Source: Zoroaster sp. YZ-2022
Taxonomy: Eukaryota > Echinodermata > Asteroidea > Forcipulatida > Zoroasteridae
NCBI GenBank assembly: GCA_029582265.1
Contig: CM055820.1
Location: 19,502,212-19,566,211 of the forward strand
Reading direction: 5' to 3'
Length of the DNA stretch: 64,000 nucleotides
Below the pieces are notes generated by a model. That model saw only the letters and a program-made list of their open reading frames with translations, ran no database searches and was not told where the DNA came from. Shown piece by piece: positions 35,186-47,800 of this stretch (within the stretch, counting starts at the first letter, position 1; each line of letters begins with the position of its first letter). A program made the translations under genes and the position numbers.

Positions 35186-37074
35186 ATGACTAAGAAATTC
35201 AGCTCACATGGTGTGCTGTCCCCGGATAGGGTCCACAAAATGCACTGTACAGCGATATAAATGAATGAGTCGTGGGTACGGTTGTGCATTGTGACTTTGT
35301 TCATGTTCGCAGTCAATCAACAGCCATGATCCTTCTATATTCGAAAGTTTGTGTTTATTTTCCCGTCTGAATCCCGATGGAAATTCCTCATGCAAGAATT
35401 GTTGATTTGTATACGCGGCTTATTTTAAATGATGGCCAATTACAAGCCCCTATGCTTTGACCCCGTTTGATCCAACACACAGTGCATAAACACATGTACA
35501 TGCATCGCAGTGAGCAGTTGCTGGGCCAACCGATAACCAATGAGAATGCGTCTTTCGTTTTTAATTTTGGCAAGTACAGGAGGATCAATGCGCGACGACG
35601 AATTGTCACTGTGCACACAAATCAAATCAAATTTATTCGGATGTACAGTGTATACATATCTTGTGCGCTCGAGTTCAGATAGCTATGAGTGGGACAAAAT
35701 ATTATGGGACCAAACCATTACGACGTGCCTTGGTAAAGGCTACAAAAACGTGAGTACAAGCTGTGATGAAACTTGCGCAACTTGTATCAGTTTAAGTGTA
35801 CATAAGTATGTTCAAGAATGTATTTGTTGAAATGAACGAACGTTAGACCTATACTAATAAATAGTTTCAGTGGTGTAGGCAAGGGGGGAACCGCCTCACT
35901 GGTATTTCTGAACTTCTGAACGTAGGAAATTCAATATGTATTGCGTCGGTAAATTTACCCCCAAAAACGTTTGCCCTCCACTCTGAAAATCCTGGCTACG
36001 CCACTGTATAACATTCTTCTAGATATAAAGTTTAAGTAAACATGTTGATAACATTCTAGTACTCGGGTGAATTTCGAGTGAAATAAAACCCAAGTGATTT
36101 CAAGTGACAAAAACAAGTTTTTAAAAAAATGAGTGTCTAAATCGGAGAATTATGTTTGTAAGTGTTTGGACTTAAAGCTCTGGAACTATTTTCCCACGAC
36201 ACAATTGTAGAAACGGTTTGATATTCAAAGATATGGTACAAGATTGGAAAGTCTGCAGTAACAGTGTTTGATTCGTTTTTACCTATTCTTATTTTACGTA
36301 TTATTATTTTCTAATTGGCAAGATAGAGATAGAATCTTAATCGTTCAAAGATGCAAATGGCCTATAGACCATTTCCTACAGTTATCTCTGTAAGCCTAAT
36401 TTGCATGTTGATTGCGTGGCCGACTTCTGAAAAAATGATGCTAAGAAATGAGGCTATGATGTTTGTGGTTTCGTCAGCTTATTATTGTAAAAGGTTGTGG
36501 TATCATGTGTAAGACCGCTCCATACATCCTGTTATTATATATTATTATTCAACATAGCAAGATTTTGAGATAATTTGATTAAATTATACATTTATGAACA
36601 ATCATAGAATCAAAGTGTAGGTTTTCCATTGTAATCGATAGTCTCTCGTGTTAATTTTTTAAAAGGGTTTGTTGGCTTTTACAGCCCAACATTATTCAAT
36701 CAGTTATCGATTTTGTTTTTACCATTAATTCCCATTATATTATATAAATACCCGTATCAATTCCGTTTTCAAAATGTTAAAAAAAGTTGTGTAAAATGTG
36801 TATTTTTTGTTGAATAAAGCCAAATAGAAATGGCCAAATTCAAGTTTAGTGGAGACACGAATCACTTTCAAAGTACATGTACACGAGCCAGGCGCGTGAT
36901 GCCAATCTTCGTCGCTGTGATTGGTTCAAATCTGCGTCACATATCGCACATAAGACATGTCTTTACCATCCGTAAATACACCCCACGTGATTACGTTTTG
37001 TCCAATCAGATTGTCTCAACTGTCGTGGGCATTTTTGAATAAGGTCTGATAACACAGAAGAAAGTAGAGTACAT
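35186..37074. other. no recognised gene
   Basis: Contains the small hAT-like MITE at 35868-36006. Positions about 36130-36215 are a repeat related in reverse to 27985-28060. Overlapping reading frames at 35113-35830 show no family resemblance. ATTGG/CCAAT motifs cluster at 36918-37012 without an identifiable gene. Confidence 0.4.
35868..36006. mobile_element. small hAT-like MITE with CAGTGG ends
   Basis: Ends CAGTGGTGTAGGCA and TGGCTACGCCACTG are inverted and match the terminal type of the element at 8386-8931. The 139 bp core has no coding content. No clean 8 bp duplication is visible. Confidence 0.6.
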
Positions 37075-37440
37075 TCAAATAAGTCATTTCACAAAGCAGG
37101 GCCTAATAATGTTTAATTTAACGTAAATCCGTTGGATGTATGGTTTCAATGGCCCCTCATCAGACGGTAAACTTTTTATTGATAGCCATTAACCAATTTG
37201 AATTAAAACAAACCTGTTCATTGAATACAACATTATTTCAAATAGGATAACTGTTTTCATAGCAGGGATGTACAAACTATTTCAAGCGGCAGTTTATTAA
37301 AGCTGCACATGAATTGCATTAGGCTATACATACCGTACCTGTAAAACATTCTGCCGGCAGAATTCTGTGGAATAATTGGATGATATAAAAACAAATGGAA
37401 ATTTAAATTTTAGTACATTTTGCAAGGTTTACTGAAACCT
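37075..37440. repeat. inverted duplicate of the GPCR copy 1 upstream flank
   Basis: Reverse complement of 31300-31660; for example TCAGACGGTAAACT here and AGTTTACCGTCTGA there. It continues into the plus-strand GPCR pseudogene, so gene and flank were inverted together. Confidence 0.85.
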
Positions 37441-37781
37441 CAAATGGAGTAACCACTACAATAAGCAACAAATAATAATGTGTGTGCTGAAATATTAGCT
37501 TTGTAGTTAAAAATATAATTTTACACGAAACAGGTCACAATGAGGTCCTGCTTTTTGATTGGACGAACTTGCTGACGCATCGTAATTGAATTTATATGCC
37601 AAATATGTGTTTGTGTTTCGTGTGAACTGATCAGAATAGCCATTTTGATTCTCTGCGTCGGGCTTGTTGTATTTCAACATAGCATGTGATAGAACAAGGC
37701 ATCCGGGTGATGCATGATATTTTCCCAGATTTGGCGAAACATTCATACATGTCTTCTGTCAGAACAATATTAACCAACACC

Positions 37782-38735
37782 ACGGAAAACACTGCAGCGA
37801 CTACACCGACTCTGTCAACTCCTGATTATTTCTATTTAGCCATGCAGATTTTCAAATTTCTCGTTTTGTTGTTTGGAATACCCGTGGCAACTGCCTCATC
37901 CTCCGTGTATACTGGACTAAGACATTGAAAACGAGTACCCATGTGTTAATAATGGTTTTGGCCTGATGGACTGATCTATCAGTATGCTTACTAAGAATTA
38001 TACGTTGCATATATGTTGCATTTTATTTAGATTCTGCACATTTTTCAATTATAATCAATCAATTTGAGACCACTTTTAATAGTGTATGCATTTCACTTGG
38101 TGTGGTTTTTGATCGCACTTGTGATGAGCGTTGCCGGTTATGTAAAAGTTTACCTGACTATCCAGGAACATGTAAAGGTCGATGATGTATCAATAACGCG
38201 AGACGTGAACGGTTTGAGTCAAAGCGAAGAAGGTTCAACAAGGCAACCTTCTGAAATCTCGAATGTTGGTAGTGTACCAGATATTTCAGTTTTGCCGATC
38301 TCCGACGACCGTCGATCAACCAAGCTCGAGTTGTAACACACGTTCCAACAAGACCAACAATAACAACAATGAACCCCTGATTCGTCCGAAGGAGAGACCG
38401 GTGGACAATGTGAGATTCAACTAAACAAACTAGCCACTATAGGCCCACATGAAGTTAATCCAATAAAAGAAGAGACGGATGTAGTTAGAGGTGATAGAAA
38501 CCCTAGACAAATTCAAGCCAAGGACAAAGGACGATTCCAAATAGTTGACACTGTCCTACAGCGTAAGACAACAAAGATGCTCTTAATCACAAGCATGGTG
38601 TTCATTCTGATGTGGCTGCCATATTACATATTCATCGTTGTAGAATTTGCTGCTTATGGTGGTGCAGATATTAACCCTAGATTTTTGGACATACTAAAAT
38701 ATATAACGATCCTTCTTTTTGTCAACAATGCTACA
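37782..38735 (+). pseudogene. GPCR pseudogene, inverted duplicate of copy 1
   Basis: Same receptor family in opposite orientation. The start codon is ACG (37782-37784) where the paralogues have ATG. TM1 is frameshifted near 37890, and most of TM3-TM4 is deleted, since sequence runs from the TM2/ECL1 remnant straight to VYAFHLVWF (TM5) at about 38075. The Ser/Thr/Asn-rich loop 3 has a stop near 38336. TM6 (MWLPYY) to the start of TM7 reads openly. Coding homology ends inside the NNAVNP motif at about 38731, where the receptor 3' flank begins at CTACAAGGTG after a deletion of the remaining exon. It cannot make a receptor. Confidence 0.9.
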
Positions 38736-38933
38736 AGGTGTTTAGAGGGGTTGCGGGGTAATTGTAAACGTATCACCAATTTCTGATTTCCATATTCTAG
38801 ACCTTTTGGAAATATTCTTACTCCCACAAAATAAGGTAACCGATAAAGATTATGTCTAATGTTTAATTCCACTTTTTTAAGTGTAACGTTTCTAGTTTTT
38901 AAGTGTAAAGTTCCAGCGTTCGCTGGTTTGGAT
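38736..38933. repeat. receptor 3' flank segment R
   Basis: About 200 bp of the GPCR 3' flank (reverse of 59790-59940). It contains CAAGGTGTTTAGAGGGGTTG and ends GTTCGCTGGTTTGGAT. It recurs after each TM6 fragment (39131, 41732, 42160). Confidence 0.8.
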
Positions 38934-39131
38934 GATAGAAACCCTAGACAAATTCAAGCCAAGGACAAAGGACGATTCCAAAAAGTCGACACTGTCCTAC
39001 AGCGTAAGACAACAAAGATGCTCTTAATCACTAGCTTGGTGTTCATTCTGACGTGGCTGCCATATTACATATTCATCGTTGTAGAATTTGCTGCTTATGG
39101 TGGTGCAGATATTAACCCCAGATTTTTGTAA
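38934..39131 (+). pseudogene. GPCR fragment 2 (loop 3 end to TM6)
   Basis: Encodes DRNPRQIQAKDKGRFQ through TM6 (FILTWLPYYIF) to ADINPRFL, then TAA. A tandem copy of 38492-38703, offset 442 bp, with 16-17 bp (GACATACTAAAATATA) missing just before the stop. The tandem unit is fragment plus segment R. Confidence 0.9.
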
Positions 39132-40795
39132 CGATCCTTCTTTTTGTCAACAATGCTACAAGGTGTTTAGAGGTTGCGGGTTAATTGTAAACGTATCACC
39201 AATTTCTGATTTCCATATTCTAGACCTTTTGGAAATATTCTTACTCCCACAAAATAAGGTAACCGATAAAGATTATGTCTAATGTTTAATTCCACTTATT
39301 TAAGTGTAACGTTTCTAGTTTTTAAGTGTAAAGTTCCAGCGTTCGGTGGTTTGGATTAGGCCCCCCACTTTCAAAATCATTCCGCCGCCGTTGGACTGAA
39401 TTAATTTGGCCCCCATCTTCTCAGCTTCATGAAGCCTAACACAATATGAATACGTCTACATGATATGCAGTTTCCTTGTAGCCAAAATGGTTTTCACAAC
39501 ACCAGCAGTACAGAACGTACACAAGAATTTGCTTTATGTTAATAAAATCGACATTACACCAACATACTTTCAGGACTGGCAAACCTTATTTCCATTGCCA
39601 ATAGTGTACAAGGGTTGGATATGTTATGGAAGAAGATACATTTTGTAAACGGCCCAAAAACTAGTCTAGTAATTGCTGCTTCTTAGTTATTTGGTTGCTG
39701 TTAATTGTCACAAACAATACATTTGTTAAAATCACGGACTCAAGTGTATTGCAACGTTGTGCATGAAAGCCTTACTGATTCTATGTTGACAACTCTGGTA
39801 ACACTTGCATAGGTGATGTAAGGAGAATTTTTAAATTACGTTCGTGAAATATTTTAAAATTCCCTTTTACGGCGTAAAACATTAAAAAACACATGTACCC
39901 TTTAATGATTACTTACATAATAAACATAATTGAGTCAAAATAGTTATTCGGTTTTGTTTTACGAAAATTTGCGATAATTTGTTCAAATTTTACAAATTCT
40001 TAATACAATTCACAATGTCACTATAACCTCGTTCCAGCCGGTTGTATAAATTACTTTGAATGTTAATGCAATGCCTTTACCAGTTATTATCATATGGAGA
40101 AGTTTTGTCTCATATCGCGAGCGCCCTCTATAGTTGAGATCTCCGCTGCAATGATTAAACAATAGCGGATTTTTTAGAAATCTCGTAAAAAAAATTGTAA
40201 ACATTTTCTGCAGGACCACCGCCAATATTTAAAATAGAAAACATTACTTTTTCATTTGATACAACTTTTTATACGGTATTTGAAACTTTACCCACCGTAC
40301 TTGAACCAAATTAGGTCGTCAAAATTAACCGCACATAGAAAATGCACTGATAAACCCCTCACGTTTGGAAATCTATATTTAACCCATTCGTTGACATCGT
40401 CCCAAGAACAGTCACAGAAAAAAAAAATAGTTATAGTAGAATCATTCCCATTGGTTAGATTGTCTGATTTCAGAAAATTACCCACAGTACCCATCCAATC
40501 AAAAATGCTGTCAAATCTCTAATCGGGAAAACAGGTCTTGAATAATGATGAGCTAGTGCGGACGAAACCATTATTTGGAGTAGGGTATACATAGTTTTAT
40601 AAATAAAAAAAACACTCGTTAGAACATAAAGCCGGAGGATTATATAGGCTACATTGTTACAAACTGAATTTGTGGTTATATTTAACTCAAGTGTAATTCT
40701 ACATTAGGTTTTGATTGAAATTCAAAAATAATTGGGGTACATGTATCCGCCACATGCACCAACTCACCCACCACACACGTACACACAGCAGCAAT

Positions 40796-40860
40796 AATGG
40801 CGGCAGCATGCGCAGAAGCCACACGGACGTACGTCGCGCGATGTAATTTACATATTATAG
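40796..40860 (+). promoter_or_regulatory. CpG-rich promoter-like patch (unit 1)
   Basis: AATGGCGGC (YY1-like) and GCATGCGCAG (NRF1-like) within 20 bp, followed by GTACGTCGCGCGATG. Such clusters mark TATA-less animal promoters. The identical patch is at 43832-43896 in unit 2. It may have served the downstream THAP gene, about 800 bp away; this is inference. Confidence 0.3.
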
Positions 40861-41108
40861 CGCCCTCGCGCAGACAGCACAAACGGAAAAATGAAACAAC
40901 TTCTCCACAGCTTCCACTACGACGAATTGTGTTGAAGACTAGACATGTAGCATACACTTTATATTATATTATGTATTACGTAGATTCACGACGGCATTTT
41001 TACTTTTCCCGTCACAAAAGTATTCGGCTGCCGTGGCCGGATTGACCAGAAAAATACATCTAATAAAACAACATAAAATACATGATGACTTGCAATGTCG
41101 TCAAATTT

Positions 41109-41252
41109 ACTCAAGTCAAGTCAAGTCACAAGTCATTTTTGTCCAAGTTAAGTCAAGACCCAAGTCATTTTTGTCCATGTCAAGTTAAGTCGCAAGTCAC
41201 AAAAATTGGCGACTCGAGTCGGACTCGAGTCCGAGTCACCGACTCGAGTCAA
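41109..41252. repeat. CAAGT / GACTCGAGTC repeat (unit 1)
   Basis: CAAGT pentamers followed by GACTCGAGTCGGACTCGAGTC palindromic motifs. Further copies at 44144-44287 and 57999-58108. The end GAGTCAACAAGAGTG recalls hAT termini of the CAGTGTTG type. Confidence 0.8.
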
Positions 41253-41601
41253 CAAGAGTGTATAATGTACTACATTTCCCATGTTGAAGGTCCTATGAAA
41301 TAGGTGTTTTTTTCATTGTATACAAATAAAGTATGGAACATATATTTGTCATTTGTAAATTTTTCTCTTCACGTTTATACCATACAAATATTAATTTTTA
41401 ACTTTGGGGCTGCTTTTCGACACGCCCATACCCCCTCATTAACATAAAATTCGTGACGTACACTGAGGCAATTCCCGATCCGCAATCTACGGCACTTGCC
41501 CAAGTATGCGTCGTATACAGCGCACCACTGCATGCAGAGTGTTGCTAGAGAAAAAGTTTCCTGAAGTTTTCTGTCAGGTTTGAAGCTTATTATTTTTGAT
41601 A

Positions 41602-41724
41602 ATGCCATTGAGGTGTGTCGCTGCAGGTTACAGCAACACCACCAAAGACGGTGTTAGTCTGCACCGATTTTCGATCTGATCCAAAATACAGACGTATTTC
41701 GACGACTAAAGTGAAGCTGACCAG
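41602..41724 (+). pseudogene. truncated THAP-domain exon (unit 1)
   Basis: The same start as the copy at 44637 (MPLRCVAAGY...), cut at the duplication junction after the VKLT codons and fused to GPCR 3' flank. Non-functional. Confidence 0.7.
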
Positions 41725-41731
41725 ATTTTTG

Positions 41732-41960
41732 TAACGATCCTTCTTTTTGTCAACAATGCTACAAGGTGTTTAGAGGGGTTGCGGGTTAATTGTAAACGTA
41801 TCACCAATTTCTGATTTCCATATTCTAGACCTTTTGGAAATATTCTTACTCCCACAAAATAAGGTAACCGATAAAGATTATGTCTAATGTTTAATTCCAC
41901 TTTTTAAGTGTAACGTTTCTAGTTTTTAAGTGTAAAGTTCCAGCGTTCGCTGGTTTGGAT
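41732..41960. repeat. receptor 3' flank segment R (third copy)
   Basis: Repeats 38704-38933 right after the junction of the 3 kb units. Confidence 0.85.
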
Positions 41961-42158
41961 GATAGAAACCCTAGACAAATTCAAGCCAAGGACAAAGGAC
42001 GATTCCAAAAAGTCGACACTGTCCTACAGCGTAAGACAACAAAGATGCTCTTAATCACTAGCTTGGTGTTCATTCTGACGTGGCTGCCATATTACATATT
42101 CATCGTTGTAGAATTTGCTGCTTATGGTGGTGCAGATATTAACCCCAGATTTTTGTAA
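41961..42158 (+). pseudogene. GPCR fragment 3 (loop 3 end to TM6)
   Basis: Practically identical to fragment 2 (38934-39131), including the terminal 16-17 bp deletion and TAA. It keeps W6.48 (LTWLPYY). It lies between two R segments at the start of unit 2. Confidence 0.9.
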
Positions 42159-43831
42159 CGATCCTTCTTTTTGTCAACAATGCTACAAGGTGTTTAGAGG
42201 GGTTGCGGGTTAATTGTAAACGTATCACCAATTTCTGATTTCCATATTCTAGACCTTTTGGAAATATTCTTACTCCCACAAAATAAGGTAACCGATAAAG
42301 ATTATGTCTAATGTTTAATTCCACTTTTTAAGTGTAACGTTTCTAGTTTTTAAGTGTAAAGTTCCAGCGTTCGCTGGTTTGGATTAGCCCCCCCCCCCCC
42401 CACTTTCAAAATCATTCCGCCGCCATTGGACTGAATTAATGTGGCCCCCATCTTCTGAGCTTCATGAAGCCTAACACAATATGAATACGTCTACATGATA
42501 TGCAGTTTCCTTGTAGCCAAAATGGTTTTCACAACACCAGCAGTACAGAACGTACACAAGAATTTGCTTTATGTTAATAAAATCGACATTACACCAACAT
42601 ACTTTCAGGACTGGCAAACCTTATTTCCATTGCCAATAGTGTACAAGGGTTGGATATGTTATGGAAGAAGATACATTTTGTAAACGGCCCAAAAACTAGT
42701 CTAGTAATTGCTGCTTCTTAGTTATTTGGTTGCTGTTAATTGTCACAAACAATACATTTGTTAAAATCACGGACTCAAGTGTATTGCAACGTTGTGCATG
42801 AAAGCCTTACTGATTCTATGTTGACAACTCTGGTAACACTTGCATAGGTGATGTAAGGAGAATTTTTAAATTACGTTCGTGAAATATTTTAAAATTCCCT
42901 TTTTACGGCGTAAAACATTAAAAAACACATGTACCCTTTAATGATTACTTACATAATAAACATAATTGAGTCAAAATAGTTATTCGGTTTTGTTTTACGA
43001 AAAATTTGCGATAATTTGTTCAAAATTTTACAAATTCTTAATACAATTCACAATGTCACTATAACCTCGTTCCAGCCGGTTGTATAAATTACTTTGAATG
43101 TTAATGCAATGCCTTTACCAGTTATTATCATATGGAGAAGTTTTGTCTCATATCGCGAGCGCCCTCTATAGTTGAGATCTCCGCTGCAATGATTAAACAA
43201 TAGCGGATTTTTTAGAAATCTCGTAAAAAAAATTGTAAACATTTTCTGCAGGACCACCGCCAATATTTAAAATAGAAAACATTACTTTTTCATTTGATAC
43301 AACTTTTTATACGGTATTTGAAACTTTACCCACCGTACTTGAACCAAATTAGGTCGTCAAAATTAACCGCACATAGAAAATGCACTGATAAACCCCTCAC
43401 GTTTGGAAATCTATATTTAACCCATTCGTTGACATCGTCCCAAGAACAGTCACAGAAAAAAAAAATAGTTATAGTAGAATCATTCCCATTGGTTAGATTG
43501 TCTGATTTCAGAAAATTACCCACAGTACCCATCCAATCAAAAATGCTGTCAAATCTCTAATCGGGAAAACAGGTCTTGAATAATGATGAGCTAGTGCGGA
43601 CGAAACCATTATTTGGAGTAGGGTATACATAGTTTTATAAATAACAAACACTCGTTAGAACATAAAGCCGGAGGATTATATAGGCTACTTTTTTACAAAC
43701 TGAATTTGTGGTTATATTTAACTCAAGTGTAATTCTACATTAGGTTTTGATTGAAATTCAAAAATAATTGGGGTACATGTATCCGCCACATGCACCAACT
43801 CACCCACCACACACGTACACACAGCAGCAAT

Positions 43832-43896
43832 AATGGCGGCAGCATGCGCAGAAGCCACACGGACGTACGTCGCGCGATGTAATTTACATATTATAG
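43832..43896 (+). promoter_or_regulatory. CpG-rich promoter-like patch (unit 2)
   Basis: Copy of the YY1/NRF1-like cluster described for unit 1, about 800 bp upstream of the longer THAP exon. Confidence 0.3.
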
Positions 43897-44143
43897 CGCC
43901 CTCGCGCGAACAGCACAAACGGAAAAATGAAACAACTTCTCCACAGCTTCCACTACGACGAATTGTGTTGAAGACTAGACATGTAGCATACACTTTATAT
44001 TATATTATGTATTACGTAGATTCACGACGGCATTTTACTTTTCCCGTCACAAAAGTATTCGGCTGCCGTGGCCGGATTGACCAGAAAAATACATCTAATA
44101 AAACAACATAAAATACATGATGACTTGCAATGTCGTCAAATTT

Positions 44144-44287
44144 ACTCAAGTCAAGTCAAGTCACAAGTCATTTTTGTCCAAGTTAAGTCAAGACCCAAGT
44201 CATTTTTGTCCATGTCAAGTCAAGTCGCAAGTCACAAAAATTGGCGACTCGAGTCGGACTCGAGTCCGAGTCACCGACTCGAGTCAA
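44144..44287. repeat. CAAGT / GACTCGAGTC repeat (unit 2)
   Basis: Same repeat as 41109-41252, lying between the promoter-like patch and the THAP exon. Confidence 0.8.
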
Positions 44288-44636
44288 CAAGAGTGTATAA
44301 TGTACTACATTTCCCATGTTGAAGGTCCTATGAAATAGGTGTTTTTTTCATTGTATACAAATAAAGTATGGAACATATATTTGTCATTTGTAAATTTTTC
44401 TCTTCACGTTTATACCATACAAATATTAATTTTTAACTTTGGGGCTGCTTTTCGACACGCCCATACCCCCTCATTAACATAAAATTCGTGACGTACACTG
44501 AGGCAATTCCCGATCCGCAATCTACGGCACTTGCCCAAGTATGCGTCGTATACAGCGCACCACTGCATGCAGAGTGTTGCTAGAGAAAAAGTTTCCTGAA
44601 GTTTTCTGTCAGGTTTGAAGCTTATTATTTTTGATA

Positions 44637-44883
44637 ATGCCATTGAGGTGTGTCGCTGCAGGTTACAGCAACACCACCAAAGACGGTGTTAGTCTGCACC
44701 GATTTTCGATCTGATCCAAAATACAGACGTATTTCGACGACTAAAGTGAAGCTGACCAGTGGTAGGGACCTACGAGTGCACACTTCGAGCAGACATGCTT
44801 TGAACGGGGCCTTCACAGCCAGTTCGGTATGGCTTATAAGGCCATGCTACTACCAGATGCAATTCCAACGATATTCCCGCTAA
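44637..44883 (+). pseudogene. decayed THAP-domain first exon
   Basis: THAP domains are C2CH zinc-binding DNA-binding modules of animal regulators and P-type transposases. Here ATG at 44637 opens MPLRCVAAGYSNTTKDG, then a stop at 44712. A second frame continues DPKYRRISTTKVKLT and VHTSSRHAL. A third carries PDAIPTIFP (44853-44879), matching the AVPTIF box that ends THAP domains. Decay is visible: the second zinc Cys is Tyr, the conserved Trp is Ser, the Cys of the CxxH pair is Ser, and there are at least two frame breaks. GTAAGT at 44884 is a preserved-looking donor. Host gene and transposon origin cannot be told apart. Confidence 0.65.
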
Positions 44884-44889
44884 GTAAGT

Positions 44890-47800
44890 AGGCTGTGAAG
44901 GCTCGAACGAAGAAGAGAGGTGTTTTTTTTAAGCGAGAAAGACTCAGGGTAAGTGGCCATTTAGTAATACTCCCATGCATAACCCAGTCCACTTCCGTGC
45001 AAAACGACATGTTCACACCATGCTCACCGTTTCAGTGTTCACGGCATGAAAACATGCTGTGATTTTCCGCATTAATAAAAACATCGTGTCTGATTTTATA
45101 TCCTGGCAAGACAAACATAAAAACATTAAACCTTTCTCATTATGCCTGCGCTTGTTTTGAGTTTTTTTTAAATGATCAGAACTTTGACTCAACTGTTTCT
45201 GTTATTTCATAAAATAACACCGTAATGTTAGCACTGCCTTCGGTGTGTGTTCCGACCGCATGATGGGGGCTTGCGCTCCGTTTCACGGATAACTCTCCTC
45301 TCTTTCGGACATGTTTTTCGCGTGTTACTGCTAGCTTTTCGTAGAGTAATTCTCCCGTGCTTCTGGCCTAAAATGCGTCTGTGTGTGCATGACAACGCTA
45401 AGCGTGCATTGTACTGTGACGGGGACAACTCGACCCTCTATAATTATTAGGCTGTTTTCCGATCCAATAATAATAATAACTAGAGCTTAAGTGTTTGTTA
45501 GAACAAACACACGGTGTTCGAGTCCACTTCCGGTTCAATCAAATTTTCAACGATGATGTAAATATTATATTGTGCAAGGGTTTGTCATCTTTTATAATAA
45601 CTATCAATTTCATATTCAAAAGACATATCAATTTTGCGTTAGAATGTGTTGAATTTGAACTTACTGTTTGGACAGGAAGTAAAGGTCAGATTAGGTGGTT
45701 TGAAGGTCATATATGACCTCCTCATGATTATGAAAAAATAACAAATTTGTCAACTTATACATCAAATTAAAGCTATGAGATATGACCTTTTAAAATTTGT
45801 AAAATCGTTACTTCGTGTGCCACTAATTGGACCATTGGCAAAGCATTTATGATAAGTCATTTCACAAGAATTACAAGCTATTAATGTAAGGAATTCAATT
45901 GTTTTTTGTTTTCTAATATGTCATTTAGTTCTTGAGATATTGGCTGTTGAACTTGAAAAAGTTGTGAGATTTAAGCAATAAATTAGAAATTAACAAGTGT
46001 GACTTGGAACACTGTTTTTTATTTTAAATATTGACACTAGCCCAACACATACTTTTCAAAACCATGCTAGATGATAAATCAACATTAAAAATCACTCATA
46101 TGAAAATAGTTTGCCAGGGTTGTAGGCAGCCAGATCAACCTATTCAGCATTATTATGGGCATAAAGTCACAAAGTTTATTTAGCGTAGAAGGGGACTACA
46201 TGTATAGTAACTGGATTAAAATTGGCTGGGGGTTGCTTGTATGGATATCAGCTATAATTAGCCTTTCATTAGAAAACAAGCTTATAACTACTACATGATA
46301 AAGTTGGAAGAAAGCTTGCATCCGTGCTTTCCATCTTCCCCTGCCCCCCACAAAAAGTAAATAATTCCCAATTCAAACAAAATTAAATGTAATTATATCC
46401 ACTGGATCAAATTTGATAATTGCTTGCACTTTTCATTTTTTTATGGAAAAACCTTTCAATTCTAGATTTAAATGAAGCCAACATTGGTATTAAGCCTTGT
46501 ATAAAAATTTATTTAATTGATGGACTGCATGTTTTTATACTGAGAGTGATCTTTATTTATAATATACTTCACTTTCAGGTCAAGTTTATAAAAAAAAAAT
46601 AATGATAAATTGACAATGATAGTGACACTGTAATCAAGCATCTCCTTATTGTGACATGCTTATAAATTGTCTTTGTTTTCACCTAATCTGCAAATAATTA
46701 CAAAATAATTTATAAAATTTGAAAACAAATTCTACATTGATTTTTACATTTTCAAGGTTGTACACATGATTGGCAAAATGTCTGTCCATACTACAGATTT
46801 ACAACATAAAGATCAGATGCCATTTTGTACATAAATTGTTAGACACTGAAATAATCAAAGAGTTGTATGGGTGCTTGTAAATTGGTAATAAAACAATGAA
46901 ATACATATTTATTTTAACTGTCTGTTGGGTTTCATGACTTGACTTTTGTGGTTCCACATTTCCCTCCCCACAATCAATTGAAACCACTTTGTTGACCTGT
47001 TTAACCTACTTGTAACCAATCTAGAAATGAGTGTACATGGTCTTACACATGCAACAAGTGAAATGACTTCAGTGTAAATGAACCCAACCATGATCCTTTG
47101 TTGACAAGAAAACAGAAACAATCTGCATTTAAAATAAATGTACACTCAGAATGGGTGACATTCAGGGGTTGTCACTGGAATCGGTAATTTTGGAATAAAA
47201 TGCCTTCCCCCTCCCCCCAAGTTCTTAGTGATGGCATGTACTGCCACTGGTGATGAACCAACACATTTGTTTTCTAAAATTCTTTGGTCTATCATTGCAG
47301 CACTATAGAATCCAAGAACTAGGGAAGGGGAGGGGCAAACAAGCAATACAAGTATAAGGGGGCCCCTTATACTAGTGCTTTAATTGGGTGATCTGGCAAA
47401 AGGTATTCCAAGGCTGACACACCCATGCAATGAAGATTGGGGGTTATGTTTACTATGTTTATATGGCCCAACTGCCAGGGATTCACTGTCGGCAATATAC
47501 ATTTTACTAGATCACCAACAGATATTGCTTAATAACTACATTTTGTGAGGATGTTTGGGTCCAGTCAAAAATATAATAAGAATTCCTCAGTACTAATTTT
47601 GTTCTAACATGTTAAAGAAATTCCTAGAAAGACCTAGATATATGTCTTGAGGTCCTAAAAATCAATTCTCTTGAGGGTAAAGACTGCCACAGATAGGATA
47701 AGTCCATATAAAATAATTTGAATCATACATTAACTCCTTTGATGAATGGATAAACTTCAAATGCTGGCCATTGGATCACAAAGTTACACAGACTCTGACA

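Larger units (their letters stand above)
39132..41724. repeat. ~3.03 kb tandem duplication, unit 1
   Basis: Matches 42159-44759 at an offset of 3027-3038 bp. The drift is due to homopolymer differences, for example a C-run at about 39361 versus 42388. It contains segment R, the receptor 3' flank (to about 39650), unrecognised AT-rich sequence, a CpG-richer promoter-like patch (about 40796-40860), a CAAGT repeat and the truncated THAP exon. The right junction with unit 2 lies at a 4 bp microhomology, CCAG (41721-41724). Reading frames inside are short and duplicated with the unit. Confidence 0.92.
42159..44759. repeat. ~3.03 kb tandem duplication, unit 2
   Basis: Second unit, nearly identical to 39132-41724. 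Its right end is where the THAP exon continues past CCAG into unique sequence (TGGTAGGGACC). Confidence 0.92.

Noticed and set aside
39460..43560. Repeated small frames (for example the 62-residue frame at 39460 and 42495)
   Set aside because: They recur only because the 3 kb unit is duplicated; the first is also part of the receptor 3' flank seen in reverse at 52555 and 59455, with no domain.
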